In this document: one piece after another, positions 23,382-35,929 of the stretch | Layout of the letters: every line of letters begins with the position of its first letter | Numbering within the stretch: the stretch's first letter is position 1 | Assembly (NCBI GenBank): GCA_037013685.1 | Contig: CM072889.1 | Coordinates: forward strand, 12,719,976 to 12,783,975 | DNA: 64,000 bases | Direction of reading: 5' to 3' | From: Acridotheres tristis | Taxonomy: Eukaryota > Chordata > Aves > Passeriformes > Sturnidae | Translations under genes and position numbers: made by a program | The notes under the pieces: model-generated | The model's input: only the letters and a program-made list of their open reading frames with translations | Told to the model about the DNA's origin: nothing | The model's database searches: none

Positions 23382-26300
23382 CATTATTTTCTCAGTCCTT
23401 GCTATGGAAGAACTAAAATAAGGCAGCGTGCTGTATTTCCCCAAAGACAGGCGTAGTGAGTGCTAATTATCACAGCTGGTTAAGCTGTTAGAGTTCTTAA
23501 TTGTTCTCAGCTACAAAATAATCTTGCAAATCAGTTGCTTTAAACAGATTTTTTTGAAAAGCAGCAGTGTTTACCCCATCTCAGAATAAATGTGGTTTGG
23601 TGGCAGGAAAATAAGGTTGATCTCTGTACCTATAAATGCAGTATGGGGAATCCATTTCACATCCAGACTGTAAACTTTCCTAGAAAAGAAATATACTTCA
23701 TATATGCTTCAGGTTTAAAACAGTAAACTAAGAAATTATAACAAAATCCTCAGCTGATGTAGTATTTGTCAGTCAGTAAATTGTCATTGAAATATCGTGG
23801 TACCTATAAAGTATTTGCTGTCCACAAAGTCTGGATAGTGCTGAATGTTTTCCATAACACCAGCTGTTCTAACCAGAGAAAGAACCACAACCAATACTAT
23901 TTTATCACTTAGACATTTCTCCTGCATTCTGCATAAAATTCTTCCTGATGGGTCAGGAAATGGAAATGCACAATACTTGTCTCATTTGGAGCTGTGGGGT
24001 ATTTACTCTCCTTAGGCATACAAGGCCCTAAAGCTGATTTACAGGTAGGGAAAAAATCCACTCAAAAGGAAAGAAGCAGCTGCCGAAAGGAAAATTTTCA
24101 GAACTATTTAGTAATACTATCAAATGCAGATAATCAAATCTTGCAGATAATCAAAATGTGTCTAAGAGCAACGGGAGGGACTGCAAGAAAAGAGTACTGC
24201 AGGTGTTAGCAGGAATATTCTTAAGGGGCTGAAAGGATGAAAGATGTGAAACAGATGCAGCTCTGGCTCTACAACTTGTGCCCCAAGGAAAAAACTCTGT
24301 CATTTATAGAGACATTTTATATTTTTTGGGAACATGGAATTAATGACACTGAGGAAAGAAGAAAATCACTGCAGTGACAAACATGGTTTTTCCTCTTTCA
24401 TGAAAGCACCACGATGTATCCGGACATAGCACAATGTGTTCATCTTAATGCACTTGTAATTTGGTAAAGCAAATTAGATCCATTTCCAGATTAGGAACCC
24501 ATACAGAAAATAAATAGTGTTTTGAGCTTCCAGCTGCAAACAAGACCTGCAAACAAGCAGAAATCAGTGAATGTGATTATGTTGAAAAAAGCAGAAGGGA
24601 AAGCTGGTAAAGTCAGAGAGGATATTTGTGTCCTGCTCAGGATTTCCCTGTGAGAAAATGGGTATGAGGAAAGATGCATTTATAGTCTGAATTTTATGGC
24701 CAGCATGCCTGAGCATTCCCACAAGCTCCCTTCTCACCTTGTAGAAGGGCTGCTAAGTGACAAAAAGGCATTGTACAGCTGGACATCCCTCGGTCCTCAA
24801 GACAGGAGGGCAGGAGGGGCTATGGGCAGTGGATGGGATGTGCTCCCTTGGTGCTTGTTGTCACACTTGGACCTGCCTGACCCCACAGGGGCGCCAGCTG
24901 TGCAGAACATTAGAGCATCTTCACTTTAACAGGCACTCTTCCAAATACTCATTGCAGAAGAAGACTGTTCTTTATGTCATGTCTGATTATGGATTTGAAG
25001 AGGAAAAGAAGAATATTTTAATATTATGTCTTAATTTCTCAAAAGGGCAGAAAATTGTGGGGGTTGCAGCCCTCTGGTGCTTATCCACCTAGGGGTTGCC
25101 AATTGTTTCCTCTAGCAGACACACCAGCTAACAGCTGTATTAATCATGTCTGCTGTGAGCAAAAAGGCACTTCAGGATTTATTATGCAGCATTTGGAAGT
25201 GCAAAGACAAAGAAGTCCTCACAAAACCACAAAGGCATTTACTTGTTCCTGAATTTTACTTGTTTGTCTGGCACCATGAATGTTTAATGACAGGCTGAGT
25301 TTTACTGCAGTGCATGAAAGCTATGGACACCTCTGTGTTAGGAATTCCAGCTTTCCCTTCAACACTATGGATCTCTCTCTGGCCCAGAGCAACTTGGATC
25401 CTTTTCTGAACAGCAGAGAAATGTAGAATGCTCTTGGACCAAGCTAGACTTGTTACCAGCCTGATGAACTTTGACCTCCTTAGAGATATTTTTCCCTGTC
25501 TCAGTGCATGCACATCCTCTCTGCCCAGGTTACAGCACATCCACAGGAGGCTCATCCAGTCACTCCCCACACCAAACCATCACTTGAAACCCATCAGTGA
25601 CTCATTGCCAAAGTGCAGCCAGTATTTCATAACCAAGAAGATCACGGGTAGGGAGTTTATTGAATAGGAGTAACAACTTGCTCAGAGATACAGAATAAAC
25701 AAAACTGGGTCTAAAGCACCATCTCCTCTGCCTTCCACATCCTTCTGCCAGGAGGAGAGCAGGACCCCAACTCCTGAGCAAGCCCTGGACAACACAGAAA
25801 ACACTGACCTGCTCTACAGACATTGCCCAGGCTTCCTCTGACCTCTGAGGGGAGGGCACAGATCTGAAGCGTTTTAAGTCACAAAGGACCAGACTAGTTC
25901 AGACAGGGCAGAGGATGGGCTGCAGCTGTGGTGGTGCAGACTCATGACATTTCTGGTTTCTGTGTGAGAGTGATATGTAGCTGCAACACTTGCTGCACAC
26001 CGGTGCCAACACCGAAGATTTAAATTAAACAGAAAACCTCACAGGACTCCATCCTGGTTCTGCATCATTTTCACACCCCTTCTGCCACCCCAAACTCTGC
26101 TACTTCAGCTGCCTCCACAGCAAGGACTAGCAAGCCAGTTCATAAACATACTCAAAAACCTTTGCAGAACTGGAACTGAGAGACCACAGTAAAAACTCAA
26201 TTGGTGTTTGTAAAACTCCATTTCTCTGGCTGACTTCATGCTGTTATTCCCAGTGCCTTAATTCTCATTATTGTTAGAATTATTGCACCAATGAGAAACT

Positions 26301-26812
26301 TGGACTTGGGTTCTCTTCACTTATCCTCCTTCAGTTGCTTTCAACAGCCATAGGAATGAAAGTGTTTATTCCTCCAAGAGCACCAGGTTCCCACACACCT
26401 CTTTACATCTCCTTGGTAATTTTCATAATAGCACATAACTAATCTTTTTACTCATACACAGAAAAGAATTCATATGAGTATTAAAAAAAAAAAGTATTAC
26501 TCTGCAAAGCTGTTTTCAGTGTCCTCAAAAACAAGTGGCTTACCATCAGACTGGTTTGCATGCCATGAAGACTTCTTACCTGAGAGCTGTGATGGGGAAC
26601 AGAAGATAATCTTATCTTAAAATTCTTTGCCTTCCCCCATCTAATTAAATATGCAGCAGAGCCCTGTCTTGGTTCCTAGACAAGATATAAAGTAATCATG
26701 GATGGGCTTGTGGCTTATGAAAGTCTAAGTGAGTCAGGAAATATTTTTCCACACAACTGGCTGCTCTCCAGCAGCACAATTTTACACAGCAAGAGCAACG
26801 AATTGCTTTGAA
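23382..26812. other. Intergenic between candidate exons, nothing firm
   Basis: Unique AT-rich sequence. A possible 29-nt micro-exon (24009-24037, acceptor CTCTCCTTAG, donor GTAGGG) is the only splice-like feature noticed, and its phase does not fit its neighbours. Confidence 0.45.
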
Positions 26813-27025
26813 ATGTCTCATTCACCTGCAGACTCCCAGCCCAAGAGCTGTCCCTCCTCTTCAGATCCCCAGGGATCAGCACTCTCAGGGCTTCAGTTGT
26901 CTCCAGATGAGTCACCTCCCCCATATCAGGGATTAGTCTACCCTAAGGAAACTCAAATGCAAATCCCAAGAACTAAAAACTCCATAACTGTTCCTCACTA
27001 TGGCCAGATCGAATCAAAGGAATAG
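26813..27025 (+). CDS. Candidate terminal exon encoding a PPPY-containing tail
   Basis: An open frame of 70 codons ends with TAG at 27023-27025. A splice acceptor (TCATTCACCTGCAG) at 26831 could instead start the exon at 26832. The peptide is Pro/Ser/Glu-rich and hydrophilic, with a WW-domain-binding PPPY motif (SPDESPPPYQGLVYP) and a Tyr motif HYGQI near the end. This composition suits a cytoplasmic tail of a membrane protein, and a phase-1 intron would join exon A directly to it. A retroviral Gag fragment could also carry PPPY, but no other Gag feature is seen. I do not recognise the family. Confidence 0.3.
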   Translation: MSHSPADSQPKSCPSSSDPQGSALSGLQLSPDESPPPYQGLVYPKETQMQIPRTKNSITVPHYGQIESKE

Positions 27026-28437
27026 TTACAGAATCTTACAACAAAACCAAATTTGAGGATTTGTAAAGACTTCTTTACACAAGCACCAGCATGAGGCTTT
27101 AATCAATTCAGACACTTGGATTCATATTTTTTATAATCTTGAGTGTTGTCAATGAAACAAAACAAGGAAGGAGTCCCTACCGTTTTTGTCTGTTAAACTT
27201 CAGCTTTGCTTTAAAAAAAATTCCTTTTTCCAGTTACTGAGAGATCTTGCATTTTATGCCAATGTTGTCCCTATTCCTCAAATTTTATATTACCACTATC
27301 ATTTGAAAAAAATCTTGCCTAGAAACCATAAATAAGATACTAAACCATAGTATTTAAACAAACAAACAAAACCAAGCCCAAACTCCATTGTCTCTGGTAA
27401 ATATTGCCTAATTCACACCATATGAGCCTTTTGACATCAGTCTATTAAGAGGGAAAGGTAAGACAAGAGGACCCATAAGCCACACTTGTTGTGTTTCCTT
27501 CCATCAGTTCTGTGTTTTTAGAGAAGATGCAATAGAATATTTGTTGAACATAGGAATGCAGTCAAGAATTGTTTTAACAGGAGCCAAATTCAGTGGAGCT
27601 TGTGAGCTGCAGCTGGAGTCACTAATCTCTGCAAGCAAACACTGTAAAGGAACCTGGAATAGGTCTGAAGTGTCTTGGGTACAAAGTGCAGGGTTTATAA
27701 CAGCTCACATCAGAAAGACAAAGCTCATGGCAGCAAAACAAAAGTTAGTCATTGCTCTGGCAAAGCTCGAGTTTGACTTTTCCCAGGATCTGGGATGATT
27801 ATACAAAGGTGCTGGTGCAGCACAGGGCAACTTGGCATGAGCAGCATCTGCCTATGCATGGGCTGAAAGGTGGGGTAGCCCCAAGTGCAGCTTCCTCATG
27901 GGGGAGCAGCCAAATGTGAGCAGCAAAGATCAAAGGACCCATGGAAAATCATCCAAAATATCTGAGGTGTTGTGATGCAATCACAGCTTTTATTACTAGG
28001 GAAAATAATGCACTAATGAGCTTTGCACCAGGTCACTGATTTCTGGAATGTGCACAATTGGACTGTAGAGCAAAAATGTGTGAAACCCCAAAGAAAACAA
28101 AACCATCAGAATCTTAACAGTTTACATTTTGACTCAAGAGTTTGGAGAACCATTTAATTTAAATGTTTTCCACACCTGTTTCCCCAGCTGAGCCAGAGAA
28201 ACACATTGACAAGGACAGACTTGCTGTTCCCTTGTCACTTAATGATTTTCTTTCCTAAGAAAAGTAGCATTGTCTTCAAAAACAGATGCATTTACAAAAA
28301 TTTCAGTCCATTAGTCAATAGTTTGGGGGAAAAAAAACTCTCTAATTTAAAAGGATTGAACCGTTCTGTGTGGAAATTTCTTTCCCCTGCACTTGTTTTA
28401 TTACAAGGATGACTTGAATTTTTTTCGGTTCCTGCAG
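27026..28437. other. Intergenic or intronic, nothing recognised
   Basis: AT-rich sequence with a CAAA run at about 27356-27370. No firm feature. Confidence 0.45.
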
Positions 28438-28536
28438 AGAAGACATATACCATCAGTCAGGCCAATAAACTGGCTGATATCACTAGGACCCCCTCCATTG
28501 TGGGGTTAAATTTCCCTTTCAGTGACTGGCTGAAAG
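28438..28536 (+). CDS. Candidate plus-strand internal exon B, unrecognised
   Basis: This has the best-looking splice sites of any unassigned segment. A T-rich tract ending TTCGGTTCCTGCAG precedes it and AAAG|GTATGT follows. Only one of three frames is open across all 99 nt. It gives 32 codons in phase 1 to 1, including KTYTISQANKLADI and NFPFSDWLK. Amino-acid composition is balanced and protein-like. I could not assign a family. It is phase-compatible with exon A upstream and with a weak 38-nt candidate at 28686-28723 downstream. Confidence 0.35.
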
Positions 28537-30265
28537 GTATGTAATCAATACATGTATCTTAGGTAACACAGTGGGAAGCACTGTCCTGGGCATAATTTGC
28601 ACCAGTAATGAACAACACAGCAACCATAAACAGAGCCAAGTGCCTCCTCAAATACACAAATTGTTTCTTGACAATCCTCCTAAAGAGGCCATAAAATGCT
28701 CCTGGGTGAAACACAACCTACAGGTAGGATAAGATTTGCTTCCAGCAACTTTTAGGTGTCCAAAGGGACCACAGAGAAACACATCTCCTAAGAGATACAC
28801 GGCCACCCAAGCGAGCATGGAGAGGGCAGGAGAGTGAAAATCTGTCACACAAATCTCTGCATAGCAGGCTGGGGGCTTTGATGAAGGAGTGTTGTCTTGT
28901 TGCCTTGTTAAACCACTGGCTGTGCCTGCCTGCACGCTCAGGGGTGACTTCACTTGTGCTGGGGACTCCTCTGCTCCTTGCTTGTGCAGTGCCTGGCATG
29001 AGGGAGTCCCGGGCAGCTCTTGCTGCTCCTGCGTAGTCTGGCAAAGCAATAATGAGGAGGGAAATGAGACACTCATCTTGAGGAGATGAATGATGACTGC
29101 AGGGGGGCCAGGAGCTGCTTAAAAATAAATTTCATCCTACATAAACAGGACTTCACTTCCTCAACAGTAACTCAAAACTGTCCTGCATTTTTTGGACTAT
29201 GCACGTCATGGAAACACATACACAACCCATGGCAAAAAGCTGTCTTACTGAAGGAGGAATTTACTTAAGAGCAGAGTTTTTTATAGATATGAGATGTTTC
29301 CAGTGTGCTAACCACGTTAGATAGGCACCTCTCATTTGCTTAACCTTTAAAAAAAATCTCTCACAGGTACAAATGCCATCCTTGGAGAATGGGGGGTTCC
29401 ACAAACAAAGACAATTTGGAGAAAAAAGTAGCTAAAGTGGGGGTGGTGTCACCAAGCTCACAGAGAAGTCAGAGAGAAGACTGCCTAGGAAAACTGGAAG
29501 ACCCCCTTATGTTGTATAAATGGGACAAAGAGCACATGGTGCAAAGTTAAGTCTTCAGGTCTAAGGATGAGGATTTCTGACTGCATTTGGTAAACTTGGG
29601 ATGACACCAAACTGCCAAATGGATGCTGCCGTGGAAAATGCAGATGCAATTTTAAAATGTACAAGAAAAGTCATTCCAGTAGAGAGAAAACAGTTTTAGC
29701 ACTCTCAAATAAAACATCTGGAATAGCCTGCAGTACTCTGCTTGTTTAAGAGAATTATTCAAGAAGAAAAGCAATAAAGGAAGAAATGAGAGGAACATGT
29801 CTTTTTTTGGCTTACAGATTATAAATGGAGAGGCATCATGGCAGATGTCTCTCTGAGAAACTCCAAAGAGGAAGAGCAGTCAGGCTGAATCACAACACTG
29901 ATACCTGAACAAAGGGAATAAGCTGCTCCTGGTGAACGCCAAGGGCTGCACCTTTTCAGGTGGGGCTCCTTGTACCTTCCAGCACTGAGGCAAGAGCTGT
30001 CCCCACCCTCCCATTGCTGATGAAGCACAGGCAGTAAAGCCAAGAGCCAGGCCACAGAACTCTCCAGACTCCTGCAGCGCTGGTTTAACTTTGGGCCACA
30101 ACTGCACAGTCATTAGTGTTTAAAAAACAAGTTTGCAGAGAAGCAAAATTACACACCGAGGAAATAATAAGCAGCAATGTAATCAGATGTGAGAAGGAGA
30201 TCATTTCATTACCTGAACCAGGCTTCATTATTCACCATTTCCCTGGCAAGAGCTGATAAATGCAG

Positions 30266-30370
30266 GCTAATGAATCTTCGCACTCGGACGAGCAGTGTGA
30301 GCTGCTGGCTCAGTACTGCCACTCGCAGAACAGGACCAGGGGATCCAAGTGTCAGCTGAAAGCTCAAGAG
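30266..30370 (+). CDS. Candidate plus-strand exon D, unrecognised
   Basis: A 105-nt segment in phase 0 to 0 with donor CAAGAG|GTAAAA and a weak acceptor (AAATGCAG). It encodes 35 residues with three cysteines and an N-glycosylation sequon (CHSQNRT). Several CpGs in an otherwise CpG-poor region (tcgcactcggacgagc) hint at selection. The reverse strand is also open, so the evidence is weak. Confidence 0.2.
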
Positions 30371-33300
30371 GTAAAATATGAACTCATCCATTGCAGCACT
30401 GCAGTGAGAGGAGGGAGAAGTTTTAACTATGCCTGGCTTGGTCTTCCGAGTCACCTTAGCTGAGGGAATGCTGTGGCTACCACCTGGCTCAGAGGAACAA
30501 ACTCTAAACATCCCAAGAACAAGAGAGGACGCTGTCTATGCTGGTGATATGTGCAAAGACCAGAGGCAGATCTCGGGGAAAAGCCTTTCAGGACCAATAG
30601 TATGACTCCTGTCAGTTCCTTCCCCATCCCAACTGTTAAATATCATCCTCAGCCTGGTCATGATACAAGATAACTACAGAGACAGAGGCAACACCATCAA
30701 CACACAAAAAGCAGGACCTTTGTCCACTGTGGCACTGTCATTTCTTTAACACAGTTCCCTGTTTTCTACTGTAGCTATTCCTCCTTCTAAAAAGCAGGGA
30801 AACAGGAAATACACCATTCACTGTAGACAATTATTTTAAAAAAACACCCTACCCCCCCAAATAAAATCCCAAAACACAAATAAACAGAAAACAATGCTAA
30901 AGAAAATATCAGATAAGAGGAACAAACCTCCTTAACATAAACAAGTTCTCAGAGTTGTGAAGACAATCTCTCCTTTTCCAATACCTTCTGCATGTCTCAC
31001 CAGCAACATGGATCCCAAATTCCATATGAAGAAGCAGAACATTTGGCAAGGCTTCTCTGGAAGGAGCTTAGACACTAACAGCCCACATAAGACGAAAACC
31101 TTCAGAGAGGAACACACATATCCTGACATTACAGGGAAATACTGCCCTCATCTGTCTTCCAGTGACAGGTTTTATTTTCCTGCCTAGTATGCCTAAGCCA
31201 TTCCTCACTTCCAGGATGAAAAGGTGACTGTTGTTACAACCAGCTCCAAAGTCCGAACTCAAGCTATTAAGCTTAATGCTGCTGTTGGTAACTGGAATCA
31301 ATGTGACCATGTTGCTGCAACAGAGTTTAAATGTAGAAATTTCTCAATTCTTCACACTGAAGACAGTGTCTAGGCCCAAAAGAAGAAAATGGTTTGTAGA
31401 TTCTTTATAAAACTAAAACTAAACAAAGAAATAAATAATCCTAATGCCAGGATAACAGAAATACTGAGAGGCAGCACCAGGATTCAGCTAGAGAGAGCAA
31501 CCCCTGCTCCTGCAGCCATTTGCACACTCTTGCACCAGGCAGGGATTTGGGCTCTGAATGTTCAGTTCAGTTCAGACAGTTATGGAAAGCACAGAGAATG
31601 AGGCTGCGGTTTTGTCTCTTCATCCACACTGGCAAAAATCCATCATACACACATACAGAAAGAGAGGAGACATGTTTTAAGCACCATCAGTGGCCCTCAG
31701 GAAGGTGAAATGAAGGAGCAAATGAACATACATTCATTCATATTCCATAAAAGTATAAGCTTTGAAATTGGAAAAATACATCTAGTAGATAAAGTATAGC
31801 ACTAACCAGTTCTGTAAGGGTTTGGGGTGCAGAAGGAGCTACTGTTAAACCTCACTCACATTGTCTCACAGTGAGACAATGCCACTGGCCAGCCCACATC
31901 CTCAGAATGTGCTGTGGCTGCTGAAAGTGCAGATCCCAGCATATATCTGGTAGCATTTCAGAGCTCCAGAGGAGCATGGCTTTTAAAGCAGATGGAAGTG
32001 CTTCTCCACCAATGCCTGTCTGTGCTTTTTAGTTCTTTTATAGAAGTTAGCCCTGCTGAAACTCCAAGATAGGAGCTGGAAAGTCCAACTCTGCTAGTTC
32101 CCAGTTTACTGACATCTCTTCTTGCTTTTACCTTATCCCCCTTAACTCCTATTCCTTTTATTTTGTAAATCCCAGATTTAATCAAAGTCTCCATCCCAAA
32201 GTTGAGTGTACAGTTTCACAACATCTTAATGGCTGGAGTATCATCCCAGATCATCTCAGCACAAGCAGATAGGTCTCATTTGATGACAACAAACTGACTC
32301 TCTGGCAGCTCGGGGCAGGGTCTACTATTAATCATCAGCTCTCACCTAGACAAAGCCTGGACTGGCCACAGGCACGGCACAGGCACAAGCTTAGGTCTGG
32401 AAGGCAGAGGTGATGGAAACAAGGCTGGATGCTTCTGCCCCATAGATCCACACTAACATCCACGCTCTTGTGTCCCCACCTAAGGGAGACAGGCTGGCCA
32501 AAGCTTGTCAGAAACATTTTGATCTATACAGAAATGCTCAAAGGAACATTTTAAAAAGTTTTGTTGAAAAAAATAACTATGAAATTAATTTTGTTTCTAA
32601 TTGCTACCTAGTTTCCTGGATGAAAATTTTTCAAACAGTCCTTCCAAACTGATTTTCATGGAAACATCAATCCCAAATGATCTTTTCCAAGATCACAGAA
32701 GAAGCAGTGCACTCAGGACTGCCCAGCCTCAGACCCTTCAGCTGAACCTAGGATCCCTCCAATGACTCAACCTCACAGTAGTTTTTCCCAGGTCACCATC
32801 TCCAATCTGGTTAATGTCTCAGCAATCAGTCTCTCACCACAGCCTGACACCTTAATTTGATCTGTCATTTCACAGCCCCATAGCTCTATCTGAACAGGTG
32901 GAATATTCCTCTCATTATTTGAGTCTTTGTCAAACAACCGTTATTACTTCACTGTAATCTACGCATTTCTAGATTTTCCCGTAAGCATTCTCCTTTCTCT
33001 GATTAACAGCTGCATTTTACATTACATTCCTTCCCACATTGCTGTCTGCCTTCCCAGTCTGTCTTGGGCATATGACATGTGCTTGCTTCTTTGGAGTCTT
33101 ACCCCAAAGTGGTGAAAATGAGCTCTCTGCTTTCTTGAAAAACACCACAATTCATCTTCTCAAGGGAATTACTTTTCTTTACCTTACTTCTAGTAACACT
33201 GGTGGAGAAACAATTATCCCTCCTGTGGAGCAGATTTGCCATCATTGGGTGCTTGCTGCTGGTTTCAGCCTGTGGAACTCAGGCTGCCCATAGCAAAGCC

Positions 33301-33945
33301 AGTCATGGTTTCCATACTTTTTAAAATTATAGTTAAGAAACTCTGTGGAGAAGTTCTACTTTCCTGATTTCTTGAAGGAAAATTATGAAAGTCTGGAACT
33401 CAGGAGACTGTGCAATACAGGGAGATGAATCTGTATCTAAACTCTGTTGAATGTGAATCAGTTTGTGTTTGGCAGAGGACACATACAGAGAAAATACAAT
33501 GCATTTCTCTTCAGCAGTCTTAATTTTCTTGTAAATGAGTTAAAAGTTCACAAATACGAATCTTATAGCTTGAAATTTACTCCCCAGGACAGTTGTATGA
33601 CATTAAACCACAGGTCCAGAGCAGGCCAGCATCCTGTTCCTGACACAAACCTGGATTAGGCACTAGGGAAGAACATTAGACCCATAGAAGCATTACAGAA
33701 CTCTTTGCACAACATTCTCAAAGTCTCCCGAACCAGGAGTAGTATCTTGTTGAGAGCTGTTCTTTTTTCATTAGTTTTTCTAAATGATTTTGAAGCCATG
33801 CAACCATTTAGTACCAACACAGTTTGGGAAGGAGCTCTGAAGTTGGACTGAGCATTGAGCAAAACATTCTTCCTGTGACTTCAAAACTAACACCTAGTTA
33901 AGTGCCCATCATTTATCTGGTTCTAAAATTGCTAAAAATAGTGAA
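30371..33945. other. Intergenic, nothing recognised apart from a palindrome
   Basis: No known gene or transposon was recognised. The perfect palindrome at 31859-31881 is listed separately. Confidence 0.5.
31859..31881. repeat. Perfect 23-bp palindrome
   Basis: CATTGTCTCAC and its exact reverse complement GTGAGACAATG flank a single A. The 11-bp arms could form a short hairpin or bind a dimeric factor. No other structure was noticed around it. Confidence 0.6.
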
Positions 33946-33952
33946 TACCATC
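33946..33952. repeat. 7-bp direct repeat flanking LTR-like element, left (TACCATC)
   Basis: TACCATC ends directly at the TGTCTTGG start of the element and recurs at 34855-34861. It is likely a target-site duplication. Confidence 0.6.
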
Positions 33953-34854
33953 TGTCTTGGTTTTGGAGACAAATTTTAGGAGAAATTACCCTGGGAATGA
34001 GTATTTCTTCTAAAAGGGAAAGGGCTTCAATAACTCCCTTTTCTTCTTCCAATGAGAGAAATTGATAGCAGCAGGTGAAAGTGAAAAAAATTGAACTGCT
34101 TATTAACAAAAGATAAAGGATAGGGATGAAAAGCACAGAAAAGGATTAAATAAATGCTAGATGTAAACTCCCAGAAACTTACCCTCCACCCACATACACC
34201 CACAGCAGAACAAAACAAAACAAAACACCCTCGAAAATGACTGGGGAAGAAAAATACATAGGCTGACCTCGTGGTCCAGAAAACTAAATGGTGTCTCGTC
34301 CCTTTGTCTCAGGGAAGGGGAAGAGGAGTTCACACAGCAGCCTGGAGCAGAGAGATGGGAACCCTGTTGATCCTCTGGCATTGGTCTTCCTCCTCACAGA
34401 CAAAACTTGTGGGTTTGATGACCCTTCTTTCACTGGCTCAGTCTTTCCCAGGGTTTGGACCGACCAAGGCCATCCCAGACCAGAGAGAAAAAAAACCCAA
34501 AAAGCTGCTGGAAGGATTTGCCAGTGAAAAGCCTCCAGGCCAGGGGAAGAAAAAAAAAAACAACAAAAAAACAACAAAAACCCCCAAACAAACAAACAAA
34601 CAAACAAAAACAAATCAAAACAAAAAAACCCCACACACAAAACAAAACAACAAACAAACAAGAAAACAACAACAAAAACCAAACCCAGAAGCTTCTTGCC
34701 TAAATTGGCAAGAATTAATCCAGCAGAAGGCAACGAAGTAACAATCAGAACGGAGCCCTTGCCTGGGGCTCCCAGGCCCTGGCCCCAGCCCCTGGGTCGT
34801 CTTTAAGATACCACAGACATTTCTGGGCATAAAGCAGATGATTAGGGAATAAAG
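33953..34854 (+). mobile_element. LTR-like retroelement, about 900 bp, with A/C-rich insert
   Basis: It begins TGTCTTGGTTTTGGAGACAA, like passerine ERV LTRs, and is bounded by a 7-bp direct repeat. It contains a simple A/C-rich tract (34547-34683). The right boundary implied by the flanking repeat is GGGAATAAAG rather than the canonical CA, so either the end has changed or the boundary is misplaced. No retroviral protein frame was recognised. The frames at 34271-34741 run through the low-complexity tract and are not genes. Confidence 0.6.
34547..34683. repeat. A/C-rich simple repeat (CAAA/CAA)n
   Basis: Runs of A interrupted by C, including a perfect stretch of CAAA units around 34590-34608. 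Confidence 0.9.
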
Positions 34855-34861
34855 TACCATC
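34855..34861. repeat. 7-bp direct repeat flanking LTR-like element, right (TACCATC)
   Basis: Right partner of 33946-33952. Confidence 0.6.
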
Positions 34862-35923
34862 ATAAAACCACCCCCAAAACTGAGATATCACCCTTTAGTC
34901 CCTTTCATCATGACTTGTTATTTCCAAGGATTGTCTCTGCTTTCCAGCTTTGATTTTTGCCAAGAAAAAATCTGGTTCTTTTTATTTGCTCGTTGAGCAG
35001 AGCCTATTCCAGCCCTCAGGTCTTCTTTTGGTGCTTTCTCTGCTGCACATCACACTCAGATGCACATACACACTTCACCTCCATGCTTCACTGAGATGCA
35101 GTTTTACTCTTTCATAATAGGCTGAGTTGTCACACACTGATAAAGTAGTTCAAGAAGTTTATCTCAAGCCTTCTTGAAATTGTTTCACTGAGGAAGAAAA
35201 TATTTTATAGTAGCTATGGCTGTTATCAGTCAGCCTGACTTAGAGCAAGCAGAGTCAGTCCAGGTAACGCTGCCATTTCCCACTGCTTTTGTCATTCTGG
35301 GAGGCTTTGGCAGGCAGAATGATGAAAACAACTCCTAGAAGCCTCTAAGAAAAGTCCAGAGCAGAAGCAGCCTCATGTGTGCCCTGTGTGCAGCAGCAGG
35401 GGCTCCTTGCAGGGCTGGTATGAGCCTTCAGCATCTCCTTTGCCACAAATTTCCTGAATTCTTTCTGAAGCTCGTTTGTCCAGTCTTCTTCCCCACTACC
35501 TCCATGCTCTCAGTCATTACTTCACTAACTTCCCTCTCCTTCCTCCAGTCTGTCCCTCCCCAGGTGAGAGCTGCTGTCAGCTCCAGTGGATGGAGTGCCC
35601 TCCTCATCCCAGCACTCTTTTCTGGCTAAACCATGATCCTAGAGCAGCTGGAGCACAGGAAAAGAGTAATCTTCACCAGCTTCTACTACAGCCTCCAGTT
35701 CCACATTCCTTTATATAAATTCTCATTTAATTACTTTCTATACTTTCTGAGCCCACTCCAAAACCAGACCATTGCACTTTCTAAGACAAGACTTCCTGGA
35801 GGTTGAATCTTTCCAGTTCAAGCTCTCAAAGGCTGAGGATCATAGAAGCATTTGTGGTCACAAACTCCACACACAAAATTAAAAGTTTCCAAGTCCAAAC
35901 CCATTAAAAACAGAAAATCACAT
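34862..35923. other. Intergenic, nothing recognised
   Basis: Includes a pyrimidine-rich stretch at about 35525-35565. No exon could be assigned. Confidence 0.5.
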
Positions 35924-35929
35924 TTTATT
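35924..35929 (-). terminator. Candidate polyadenylation signal of SLC6A14
   Basis: AATAAA on the minus strand, about 1.5 kb beyond the stop at 37430. It is the first canonical hexamer seen by eye downstream of the stop; the SLC6A14 3'UTR is long in mammals too. Confidence 0.4.

Noticed and set aside
28686..28723. 38-nt candidate exon C between 28438-28536 and 30266-30370
   Set aside because: Phases fit, but the AAG acceptor is weak and the segment too short to judge. Kept only as a link hypothesis.
34271..34741. 156-codon plus-strand and 149-codon minus-strand frames
   Set aside because: They run through the CAAA simple repeat and give Lys/Asn/Thr or Phe/Leu/Val runs with no real protein character.
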